Shown here: positions 6,086-13,811 of the stretch, one piece after another
Numbering within the stretch: the stretch's first letter is position 1
Layout of the letters: each line of letters starts with the position of its first letter
Origin: Candidatus Accumulibacter iunctus
GTDB lineage: Bacteria > Pseudomonadota > Gammaproteobacteria > Burkholderiales > Rhodocyclaceae
Direction of reading: 5' to 3'
Length of the DNA: 22,710 bases
NCBI GenBank assembly: GCA_002345025.1
Contig: DDUX01000110.1
Coordinates: forward strand, 1-22,710
The notes under the pieces: generated by a model
What the model saw: only the letters and a program-made list of their open reading frames with translations
What the model was told of the DNA's origin: nothing
Databases searched by the model: none
Translations under genes and position numbers: made by a program

Positions 6086-6303
6086 CGCCTTGGTCGGCAG
6101 TGCCGACCGGAGTGGTGATGGCTGATTTCCGCCCCGGCAGAGCGGCGTCGCCGGCGGTCCGCCACTTGTGCGGTTGGCAGCGCGCCGCCGCCGTGCCGCG
6201 CGGCAGGATGCCCGTGCCATGCGGCGGCCGCATCCGCTCTGCCCGAGTGCGTGCCAGCGAGACCGGGCGGCGCGGCGGGCGTCGGTTTTTTTTACAGTTG
6301 GTA

Positions 6304-6316
6304 GCGCCTTTGGCGC
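6304..6316. promoter_or_regulatory. Candidate enhancer-binding site, copy 2
   Basis: Inverted repeat GCGCC-TTT-GGCGC lies 68 bases upstream of the -24 GG of the second sigma-54 promoter. The arms are conserved with copy 1 while the centre differs, which favours selection on the arms. Confidence 0.45.
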
Positions 6317-6382
6317 ATGCCCGTCATCGCCTGCCGAAGGATTCCATGTTAAAACAGTTTGTTGACTGTTGTTCTCCGAGTC

Positions 6383-6397
6383 TGGAACGAATTTTGC
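6383..6397 (+). promoter_or_regulatory. Sigma-54 promoter of PEP-CTERM gene 2
   Basis: TGGAACG-N4-TTGC, with GG at 6384-6385 and GC at 6396-6397 ten bases apart. It differs from copy 1 by A for C in the -24 element, which may make it weaker. The flanking bases have diverged considerably from copy 1, yet the spacing and the core GG/GC are kept. Confidence 0.78.
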
Positions 6398-6414
6398 TTT
6401 TGTTCGGATGCGCA

Positions 6415-6436
6415 CCCGGGTGAGAGAAAACCTGGG
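6415..6436 (+). promoter_or_regulatory. Leader hairpin, copy 2
   Basis: CCCGGGT (6415-6421) pairs with ACCTGGG (6430-6436) around a GAGAGAAA loop, with one G-U pair replacing the A-U of copy 1. No strong T-run follows. The ribosome site AGGAG (6451-6455) sits eight bases before the ATG. Confidence 0.5.
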
Positions 6437-6463
6437 GTCCTCTCACTATCAGGAGTGTCAAGG

Positions 6464-7273
6464 ATGAACAAAACTGGCATTGCTCTAGCCCTCGCCCTCG
6501 CCATGAGTGCGGGTTCGGCAAGCGCGGCAGTGGTCAACGGGATCGCATTTGCTGGCGGTGCCTATTTCGAGGTCGGCGACGTCTATGAGGGCAGCCTCGC
6601 TTCGGATGGCAAGCTGGCGATCATGGCGCCGGGCCAGATTCTGGCCGGCGTTGGTCGTATCGACAACTTCAAGGATTCGCAGGGCAACGTCACTTGGTCG
6701 CGCGGGCAGAACGGCGTCTACCTGAGCTACTGGTTCGACGGCTACAAGGCACAGGCGATCAATTCAGCGACCCCGGCGACGCCGCCGTTCAATGTCCTGT
6801 TCTCCGGTGGCTCGATCCACTTCTACACGTCGGCGACCGAGTTCGTCCCGACCGGCAGCTTCGCAGCCGACAAAGCGACGATATCGGCTGGCAACCTTTG
6901 GGTGGACGCCACCGGTGCGACGACGCGCCTGTGCACCGCCGCCGACAATTGCGTCGATGGTGTCGGCACGCCGATCGCCCTCGATTCCTTCATCCTCAGC
7001 GGCAGCCTCGGCTCGATCGGCAGCGGCGCGGGTAACGGCCTGCTGAACTTCACCGGTGGTCCTGCGCAGCTCTACCTCGACACCAACGCCTTCCCGGGTG
7101 GCAGCGATGCGGCTCTCGGCAGCAGCTTCAACAGCGTTTCGGCAACCGCTGGCTACGCCGCCAGCGGCAGCATCGACATCCGTGGTGTCGCGCTGCCCGA
7201 GCCGGCGACGCTCAGCGTGATGGGCTTGGCGCTTCTCGGCATGGCCGGAATCCGTCGCCGCAAGGCAGCCTGA
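6464..7273 (+). CDS. PEP-CTERM sorting domain protein, copy 2
   Basis: This 269-aa paralogue of the product of 5188-5997 has the same signal peptide, central Cys pair and LPEPATLSVMG...RRRKAA exosortase tag. By eye I count about 16 substitutions between the two proteins. Some 14 lie in the first 103 residues and only two in the remaining 166, so the C-terminal two thirds are almost unchanged. ATG 6464 is chosen because AGGAG sits eight bases upstream and it aligns with copy 1; the frame is open further upstream through the leader, but that part has no ribosome site. It is under its own RpoN promoter, so the two copies could be differently expressed variants of one matrix or surface protein. 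The precise function is unknown. Confidence 0.92.
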   Translation: MNKTGIALALALAMSAGSASAAVVNGIAFAGGAYFEVGDVYEGSLASDGKLAIMAPGQILAGVGRIDNFKDSQGNVTWSRGQNGVYLSYWFDGYKAQAINSATPATPPFNVLFSGGSIHFYTSATEFVPTGSFAADKATISAGNLWVDATGATTRLCTAADNCVDGVGTPIALDSFILSGSLGSIGSGAGNGLLNFTGGPAQLYLDTNAFPGGSDAALGSSFNSVSATAGYAASGSIDIRGVALPEPATLSVMGLALLGMAGIRRRKAA

Positions 7274-7282
7274 GCAGCACTT

Positions 7283-7404
7283 AATGTGAAAGTCGCGTCT
7301 GCGACTCGCGAATCTCCCTTCTCTCGTGCGCGGGAGAAGGGCAGGGGACGAGGGAAACGGTCATGACTTTCATCATCACGGGTGTGGCGAAAGTCATGAC
7401 CGTT
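7283..7404. repeat. 122-base insertion of nested palindromes (REP-like)
   Basis: This segment is absent from the equivalent place after copy 1 (junction at 6006/6007). It holds three inverted repeats: AGTCGC/GCGACT (7291-7296, 7301-7306), CCCTTCTC/GAGAAGGG (7316-7323, 7334-7341) and a perfect 16-base repeat at 7356-7371 and 7389-7404. The middle part resembles the CCCTTCTC...GAGAAGGG palindromes that recur in many proteobacterial genomes. No coding capacity. Together with 7405-7652 it fills the 379-base gap before the next gene. Confidence 0.65.
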
Positions 7405-7440
7405 GGGATGGCTGCCGGGTGTTGCCGGTAGCCCCTCCCC

Positions 7441-7487
7441 AAGCAACGAAGCCCGCCCGGGCGCAAGCCGGGCGGGCTTCGTTGCTT
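7441..7487. terminator. Perfect 20-base-pair hairpin after copy 2
   Basis: Arms at 7441-7460 and 7468-7487 are perfectly complementary with a 7-base loop GCGCAAG. The stem is extremely GC-rich in its upper part (GCCCGCCCGG). It lies between the plus-strand PEP-CTERM gene and the convergent minus-strand efflux gene, so a bidirectional terminator is likely, although there is no long T-run. Confidence 0.65.
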
Positions 7488-7652
7488 GGTCGGCAGTGCC
7501 GATCCGAGCCGTGATGGCTGATCGCCGCCCCGGCGCGGTGGCGTCGTGGGCGGTTCGCCACTTTTGCTGCTGGCCGCGTTGCCTGTGTCGCTGACGTTCG
7601 TCACAGGCAGGCCGCCGCCGTCGCGCCGCAGGATGCCCGTGCCGGGAGGGGA

Positions 7653-8726
7653 TCAGGCTGCAGCCGGCGGCGCCTGCAGCTTGCGCAGGTCGCCGGGGCG
7701 GTTGACCTCGACCGAGACGTGCGCCAGTTCTGCGTAGCGGGCCAGAACCTGGCGCACCGCAGCGGGGGTCAGCGACGGATCATCGCTCGCCAGACTGGCG
7801 ATGACGGCAAACTTGTCGCGCCCGACGCGCCAGACGTGCAGGTCGTCGATTTGTGGTGGCGCTTGCCAGGCGGTGTCGCCGGTGAGCGCCTGTCGCACCT
7901 TGTCGACCAGGGGGTGGTCCATCTCGCGGTCGAGGAGCACGCGACCGGTGTCGCTGATCAGCCCGAATGCCCAGCGTGCGACGAGGAAGCTGCCGACGAT
8001 CCCCATTGCCGGGTCGAGCCAGCCCCAGCCATAGACCATGCCGCCGAGCAACGCAACGATCGCCAGCACCGAGGTTGCGGCATCGGCGACGACGTGCAGG
8101 TAGGCGGCACGCAGATTGAGGTCGGTGCCGCCGGGGCTGCCGTGCTCCGGATGCGCAGGCGCCCGCTCGCTGTCGTGCGACTGGTGAGACGGGTGGTCGT
8201 GGCCGTGGGTGTCGTCGCCGGCGTGCGAGTGGCCGTGGTGGTGGCCGTGGTGGTGGCCGTGCCCTGTGTCATGCGCCGCGTGCAGGATCAGCGCGCAACC
8301 GATGTTTACCGCCAGTCCCAGCGTGGCAACGACGATCGCCTCGGCAAACTGGATCGGCTGCGGCGACAGCAGTCGTTCGACCGAACCGCTGAGCATCAGC
8401 AGCGCCACGCCGAGCAGGAAGATGGCGCTGGCGAAGCCGGCAAGGACCTCGATCTTCCAGGTGCCGAAAGCGAAACGCCGATCGTTGGCGTAACGTCGGG
8501 CGGCCGTGTAGGCGAGCGCCGAAAGGCCGATCGCCACGGCATGTGAACTCATGTGCCAGCCGTCGGCGAGCAGTGCCATCGAATTGAACCACCAGCCGGC
8601 GGCGATCTCGACGAACATCATCGCGGCGGTGATCAGCATCACCACGCGGGTGCCCTTTTCGGCCGCCCGGTTGCCTTCGTCGAAGACGTGCGTGTGGCTC
8701 CACGGGGAATTTCCGGTTGGCTGCAT
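7653..8726 (-). CDS. dmeF: CDF-family Co/Ni efflux transporter, DmeF-like
   Basis: A 357-aa cation diffusion facilitator that should export divalent metal from the cytoplasm in exchange for protons. The N-terminus SPWSHTHVFDEGN is typical of DmeF. There are six membrane helices. The helix-2 site reads H58-x3-H62 rather than the H-x3-D of zinc exporters, and helix 5 has H211-x3-D215. A histidine-rich cytoplasmic loop (about 149-196, with GHHHGHHHGHSH) separates helices 4 and 5. A C-terminal cytoplasmic domain follows. Cobalt or nickel is the likely substrate from similarity to DmeF; zinc cannot be ruled out. It lies 17 bases downstream of a CsoR/RcnR-type repressor gene and should be induced by the metal it exports. 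Confidence 0.87.
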   Translation of the reverse strand: MQPTGNSPWSHTHVFDEGNRAAEKGTRVVMLITAAMMFVEIAAGWWFNSMALLADGWHMSSHAVAIGLSALAYTAARRYANDRRFAFGTWKIEVLAGFASAIFLLGVALLMLSGSVERLLSPQPIQFAEAIVVATLGLAVNIGCALILHAAHDTGHGHHHGHHHGHSHAGDDTHGHDHPSHQSHDSERAPAHPEHGSPGGTDLNLRAAYLHVVADAATSVLAIVALLGGMVYGWGWLDPAMGIVGSFLVARWAFGLISDTGRVLLDREMDHPLVDKVRQALTGDTAWQAPPQIDDLHVWRVGRDKFAVIASLASDDPSLTPAAVRQVLARYAELAHVSVEVNRPGDLRKLQAPPAAA

Positions 8727-8743
8727 GGCGGGTCCTTCGGGGG

Positions 8744-9013
8744 TCAGAGGTACTTGCAGAGTTCCTTGAACTCGCGGATGGCGTCGTGCGGGCTGCGGGC
8801 TCCGTCGCCTGCGGCCTGATCGAGACAGTGGTCGATGTGGTCGTGCACCAGCGTCTTCTTGGCGCTGGCGATGGCACGTTCGACAGCCTGCAACTGCTGG
8901 GCGATCTCGAGGCAGCCACGGCTGTCCTCGAGCATGCCGATGATGCTGCGCAGGTGACCCTCGGCCCGTTTCAGGCGCTTGATGATCTCCGGATGCGATG
9001 CGTGCGTACCCAT
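8744..9013 (-). CDS. dmeR: CsoR/RcnR-family metal-responsive repressor
   Basis: An 89-aa all-helical DNA-binding protein of the DUF156/CsoR family. The core RLKRAEGHLRSIIGMLED is the family's conserved first helix. Candidate metal ligands are C34, H59 and C63, which align with the Cys-His-Cys set of CsoR and InrS; RcnR has His in place of the last. Histidines H4 and H7 at the N-terminus could provide a fourth ligand, as in the nickel and cobalt sensors. The neighbour dmeF suggests Co/Ni sensing, hence the symbol, but copper or formaldehyde sensing occurs in the family. The palindrome in its promoter supports autoregulation. Confidence 0.85.
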   Translation of the reverse strand: MGTHASHPEIIKRLKRAEGHLRSIIGMLEDSRGCLEIAQQLQAVERAIASAKKTLVHDHIDHCLDQAAGDGARSPHDAIREFKELCKYL

Positions 9014-9019
9014 GACTGG

Positions 9020-9048
9020 ATCCTATCCTCCTGGACAGGATAGGTCAA
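9020..9048 (-). promoter_or_regulatory. Promoter and operator of the dmeRF pair
   Basis: On the minus strand the -35 TTGACC (9043-9048) and -10 TAGGAT (9020-9025) are separated by 17 bases. An inverted repeat CCTATCCT (9022-9029) and AGGATAGG (9037-9044) spans the spacer and touches both hexamers. A repressor bound here would block RNA polymerase. Only six bases separate the -10 from the ATG at 9013, so the transcript should begin at or very near the start codon. Confidence 0.65.
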
Positions 9049-9173
9049 GGCAGTTTCAGCGTATCGGCCGCCACCAGCGGCGTCGTGCCCGGGCGCCTTC
9101 GCCGCCTGCCGCGACGCCGTCGTTGCCGTTACCAGCCTGCCGTGCGCGGAGGTTCGTCGACGCCGGTCGCCGG

Positions 9174-9203
9174 TTGGAGAGGGCAGGGTTTTTCGGCTAC
9201 AAT
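9174..9203 (+). promoter_or_regulatory. Probable sigma-70 promoter of pyrG
   Basis: -35 TTGGAG (9174-9179), an 18-base spacer and -10 TACAAT (9198-9203), 26 bases before the pyrG ATG. It likely also serves kdsA and the DUF1330 gene because of the overlaps downstream. Read by eye. Confidence 0.55.
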
Positions 9204-9229
9204 CGGGCTTTCCCGCTGCAGCCATCTCC

Positions 9230-10869
<1,640 letters not shown>

Positions 10870-10873
<4 letters not shown>

Positions 10874-11709
10874 GGCTTTGCGACTTCGAAGTGGGACTCG
10901 ATCGGCCGCTGTTCCTGATCGCCGGGCCGTGCACCGCCGAGTCGCTCGATCTCTGCCTCGAGGTCGCCGGGCAGATGAAGGAGATCTGTGCCCGCTTGGG
11001 CCTGCCGTACCTCTTCAAGGCTTCCTATGACAAGGCCAACCGCAGTTCGGGGCGGTCGCCGCGGGGGCCGGGAATCGACGAAGGCCTGTACATCCTCGCC
11101 GAGGTGCGGCGGCAGATCGCTGTTCCGGTGCTCACCGATGTCCATCGCGAGCAGGACATTGCTGCCGTCGCGGCGGTCGTCGATGTGCTGCAGACGCCGG
11201 CCTTCCTCTGTCGGCAGACCGACTTCATCGAGGCCGTCGCCGCCTCGGGAAAGCCGGTCAACATCAAGAAGGGGCAGTTCCTGGCGCCTGCCGACATGCG
11301 CAACGTCGTCGACAAGGCGCGCAGCGCTGCCGCCGGTGCCGACGCCATCATGGTCTGCGAGCGCGGGGTTTCCTTTGGGTACAACAATCTCGTTGCCGAC
11401 ATGCGCAGTCTGGCGATCATGCGCGAGACCGGCTGCCCGGTGGTCTTCGACGCGACCCATTCGGTGCAGCTGCCGGGCGGGCAGGGAACGGTTTCCGGCG
11501 GCCAGCGCGAGTTCATTCCGGTCCTGGCGCGAGCGGCGGTCGCCGCAGGAGTCGCCGGCCTGTTCATGGAAACCCATCCGCGTCCGGAGCTGGCTCTGTC
11601 AGACGGCCCGAACAGCTGGCCGCTGGCGTGCATGGCCAGCCTGCTGACGACCCTGGTCGCCATCGACCGCACGGTCAAGGCGGCCGGTCTGGCGGAGATG
11701 GGCCTGTGA
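10870..11709 (+). CDS. kdsA: 3-deoxy-D-manno-octulosonate 8-phosphate synthase
   Basis: The 279-aa enzyme condenses phosphoenolpyruvate with arabinose 5-phosphate to Kdo-8-phosphate for the LPS core. Visible motifs are IAGPCTAES, FKASYDKANRSS, GPGIDEGL, NIKKGQFLAP, FDATHSVQLPGG, METHPRPELALSDGPNSWPL. C21 in AGPC, with the His in THS, the Glu in METHP and the Asp in SDGP, corresponds to the metal ligands of the metal-dependent class; metal-independent enzymes such as that of E. coli have Asn at the Cys position. The start ATG overlaps the pyrG stop. A longer in-frame reading from 10774 lies inside pyrG and is rejected. The 3' end overlaps the next start (GTGA). Confidence 0.97.
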
Positions 11710-12002
11710 AGGCCTATGTGCTGATCGAGCGCAGGGTTTCCGACGCGCAGGTCGATGCGATCGACAGGGAGCTGGCAGCGGCGGCGATCACCCGCCACGG
11801 CGGCCGCTACCTGGCACGGGGCGGTCGCATCGAGGTGCTCGAGGGGGACTGGAAGGCGCCTGAGTGCCTGCTGATCGTCGAGTTCGACTCGCTCGAGCAG
11901 GCGCAGAGGTTTTATGATTCGCCCGAGTACCAGCAAGCGCGCGCCGCACGCGGCGCTGCGGCCGCAGTGAACATGCTGGCCGTCGAGGGATTGCCGCTTT
12001 GA
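11706..12002 (+). CDS. DUF1330 family protein
   Basis: A 98-aa protein of the dimeric alpha-beta barrel type. The pattern KAYVLIERRVSD, then RHGGRYLARGG, EVLEGDW, ECLLIVEFDSLEQAQRFYDSPEYQ and a closing A-rich segment ending NMLAVEGL is characteristic of DUF1330. Biochemical function is not established for the family. The start is GTG at 11706, overlapping the kdsA TGA; the in-frame ATG at 11628 lies within kdsA. Position between kdsA and eno is, to my knowledge, a recurrent betaproteobacterial arrangement, but no role in Kdo or glycolysis is shown. Confidence 0.9.
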   Translation: MKAYVLIERRVSDAQVDAIDRELAAAAITRHGGRYLARGGRIEVLEGDWKAPECLLIVEFDSLEQAQRFYDSPEYQQARAARGAAAAVNMLAVEGLPL

Positions 12003-12030
12003 TTATGTTGAGACCTACAAAGGAAAGACC

Positions 12031-13320
12031 ATGAGCTCAGTCGTTGATGTCGTCGCCCGCGAAGTGCTGGATTCGCGTGGCAACCCAACCGTCGAATGCG
12101 ACGTCCTCCTCGAGTCGGGGGTGATGGGCCGGGCCGCGGTCCCTTCGGGCGCGTCGACCGGGTCGCGCGAGGCGATCGAGTTGCGTGACGGTGACGCCGC
12201 CCGCTATCTCGGCAAGGGCGTCCTGCAGGCGGTCGAGAACGTCAACACCGAGATTTCCGAGGCGATCGTCGGTCTCGACGCCCAGGAACAGGCGTTCATC
12301 GACCAGACGCTGATTCACCTCGATGGCACCGAAAACAAGGCGCGCCTCGGGGCGAACGCGATGCTCGCGGTTTCGATGGCGGTTGCCAAGGCGGCGGCCG
12401 AGGAGTCCGGTCTGCCGCTTTACCGTTACTTTGGCGGCTCGGGGCCGATGCAGATGCCGGTGCCGATGATGAACATCATCAACGGCGGTGAACACGCCAA
12501 CAACAGCCTCGATTTCCAGGAGTTCATGATTCTCCCGGTCAGCCAGGGGTCGTTCCGTGAAGCGCTGCGCTGCGGTGCCGAGGTCTTCCACGCACTGAAG
12601 AAGCTGTTGCACAAGAAGGGCTTCTCGACCGCCGTCGGCGACGAGGGCGGCTTCGCTCCCAACCTCGGCAATCATGCCGAGGCGCTGCAACTGATCATGC
12701 AGGCGATCGAGAATGCCGGCTACGGTCCTGGCGACGACGTGCTGATCGGCCTCGACTGCGCCGCCTCGGAACTGTACCGGGACGGGCGCTATCATCTCGC
12801 CGGTGAGCACCTGCAGCTGAGCCCGCACGAACTGGTCGATTACCTCGCCAATCTGGCCGATCGTTTCCCGATCGTCTCGATCGAGGACGGCATGGCCGAG
12901 GGCGACTGGGATGGCTGGAAGCTGCTCACCAGCCGCCTCGGCAAGGGAGTGCAGATTGTCGGCGATGACGTCTTCGTCACCAACACGCGCATCTTCAAGG
13001 AAGGAATCAGGCAGGGAATCGGCAACTCGATCCTGATCAAGATCAACCAGATCGGCACGCTTTCCGAGACCTTTGCCGCGATCGAAATGGCAAAGCGGGC
13101 GGCCTACACGGCAGTCATCTCACACCGCTCGGGGGAAACCGAGGACAGCACGATCGCCGACATCGCCGTCGGCATGAATGCGCTGCAGATCAAGACCGGG
13201 TCGCTGTCACGTTCCGATCGCATCGCCAAATACAACCAGTTGCTGCGCATCGAGGAGGATCTCGGCGATACCGCGGGCTATCCGGGTCGCGACGCCTTCT
13301 ACAACCTCCGCCTCTCCTGA
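12031..13320 (+). CDS. eno: Enolase
   Basis: The 429-aa enzyme interconverts 2-phosphoglycerate and phosphoenolpyruvate, and in many bacteria is also part of the RNA degradosome. The N-terminal cap contains GASTGSREAIELRDGD. The barrel carries NIINGGEHANNSLDFQEFMI, the catalytic Glu of VGDEGGFAPN, metal ligands in GLDCAASE, SIEDGMAE and GDDVFVTN, the catalytic Lys in LIKINQIG, and SHRSGETEDSTIADIAV followed by KTGSLSRSDRIAKYNQLLRIEE. AAAGGAAAG upstream of ATG 12031 gives the ribosome site. It follows the DUF1330 gene by 28 bases and supplies PEP, a substrate of KdsA. Confidence 0.98.
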   Translation: MSSVVDVVAREVLDSRGNPTVECDVLLESGVMGRAAVPSGASTGSREAIELRDGDAARYLGKGVLQAVENVNTEISEAIVGLDAQEQAFIDQTLIHLDGTENKARLGANAMLAVSMAVAKAAAEESGLPLYRYFGGSGPMQMPVPMMNIINGGEHANNSLDFQEFMILPVSQGSFREALRCGAEVFHALKKLLHKKGFSTAVGDEGGFAPNLGNHAEALQLIMQAIENAGYGPGDDVLIGLDCAASELYRDGRYHLAGEHLQLSPHELVDYLANLADRFPIVSIEDGMAEGDWDGWKLLTSRLGKGVQIVGDDVFVTNTRIFKEGIRQGIGNSILIKINQIGTLSETFAAIEMAKRAAYTAVISHRSGETEDSTIADIAVGMNALQIKTGSLSRSDRIAKYNQLLRIEEDLGDTAGYPGRDAFYNLRLS

Positions 13321-13341
13321 CCGACCAGCGGCTGCCTGAAA

Positions 13342-13761
13342 GTGCGTTGGCTGGCGATCGCCCTGCTGGTGGTCATCGTCCTCTTGCAGCACCCGCTATG
13401 GCTGGGCAAGGGGGGCTGGTTGCGGGTCTGGGAAGTCGACCGGCAACTGGCTGAGCAGAAGGAGACCAACGAGGTCCTCGAGTTGCGCAATGCCGGGCTC
13501 GATGCCGAGGTGCGAGACCTCAAGCAGGGCTATGACGCGATCGAGGAGCGTGCCCGCTTCGAGCTCGGGATGGTCAAGCAGGGCGAGGTCTTCTTGCAGG
13601 TTCCGGAAAGGCCGGCCGCAGACCGGGCGGCGGCGCCGACGCCGGAGAAGGGGTCAGCAACCGCTGCCGCCAAGGCAGCCCCGGCGGCACCTGCCAAGAC
13701 CGTACCCGCGAGGCAGGCAGCAGCAGCGACGCCGCCGGCAAGGGCTGCCCAGCAGCCGTAG
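13342..13761 (+). CDS. ftsB: Cell division protein FtsB with Ala/Pro-rich tail
   Basis: A 139-aa bitopic inner-membrane protein of the divisome FtsQLB complex. The start is GTG 13342, 21 bases after eno. Residues 2-20 form the single membrane helix, then a coiled coil (about 28-65) with RQLAEQKETNEVLELRNAGL, and the conserved EERARFELGMVKQGEVF segment. Typical FtsB ends near residue 90-105. Here about 50 further residues (90-139), almost only Ala, Pro, Lys, Thr and Arg, extend into the periplasm. The downstream position after eno is the classic ftsB location. Confidence 0.93.
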   Translation: MRWLAIALLVVIVLLQHPLWLGKGGWLRVWEVDRQLAEQKETNEVLELRNAGLDAEVRDLKQGYDAIEERARFELGMVKQGEVFLQVPERPAADRAAAPTPEKGSATAAAKAAPAAPAKTVPARQAAAATPPARAAQQP

Positions 13762-13763
13762 CT

Positions 13764-13783
13764 GCCCGCTCGCAGCGGCGGGC
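13764..13783. terminator. GC hairpin between convergent genes
   Basis: GCCCGC (13764-13769) and GCGGGC (13778-13783) form a 6-base-pair stem with an 8-base loop directly after the ftsB stop, in the 50-base gap before the convergent SIMPL gene. There is no T-run, so termination is only suggested. Confidence 0.35.
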
Positions 13784-13811
13784 GCCGGCCGGCAAGCGGG
13801 AGCGGCGGGGG

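Larger units (their letters stand above)
5003..6230 (+). repeat. Tandem duplication unit, copy 1
   Basis: The duplicated block includes the end of the T-tract terminator, the upstream repeat, the sigma-54 promoter, the leader, the PEP-CTERM gene and a downstream region with an inverted repeat. It matches 6279-7648. The start codons are 1276 bases apart. The borders are approximate, read by eye. Confidence 0.8.
6279..7648 (+). repeat. Tandem duplication unit, copy 2
   Basis: This is the second copy of the block at 5003-6230, aligned through promoter, leader, gene and downstream hairpin. It is longer because 122 bases (7283-7404) are inserted just after the stop codon. Borders are approximate. 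Confidence 0.8.

Noticed and set aside
5182..6165. Minus-strand 327-aa frame over PEP-CTERM copy 1
   Set aside because: Mirror of the coding frame of the exported protein; no homologue-like motif, and an equivalent full-length frame does not exist in copy 2.
8150..8275. Apparent short tandem repeat (GTGGTGGCCGTG units)
   Set aside because: This is the coding sequence of the histidine-rich loop of the CDF transporter read on the other strand, not an independent repeat or array.
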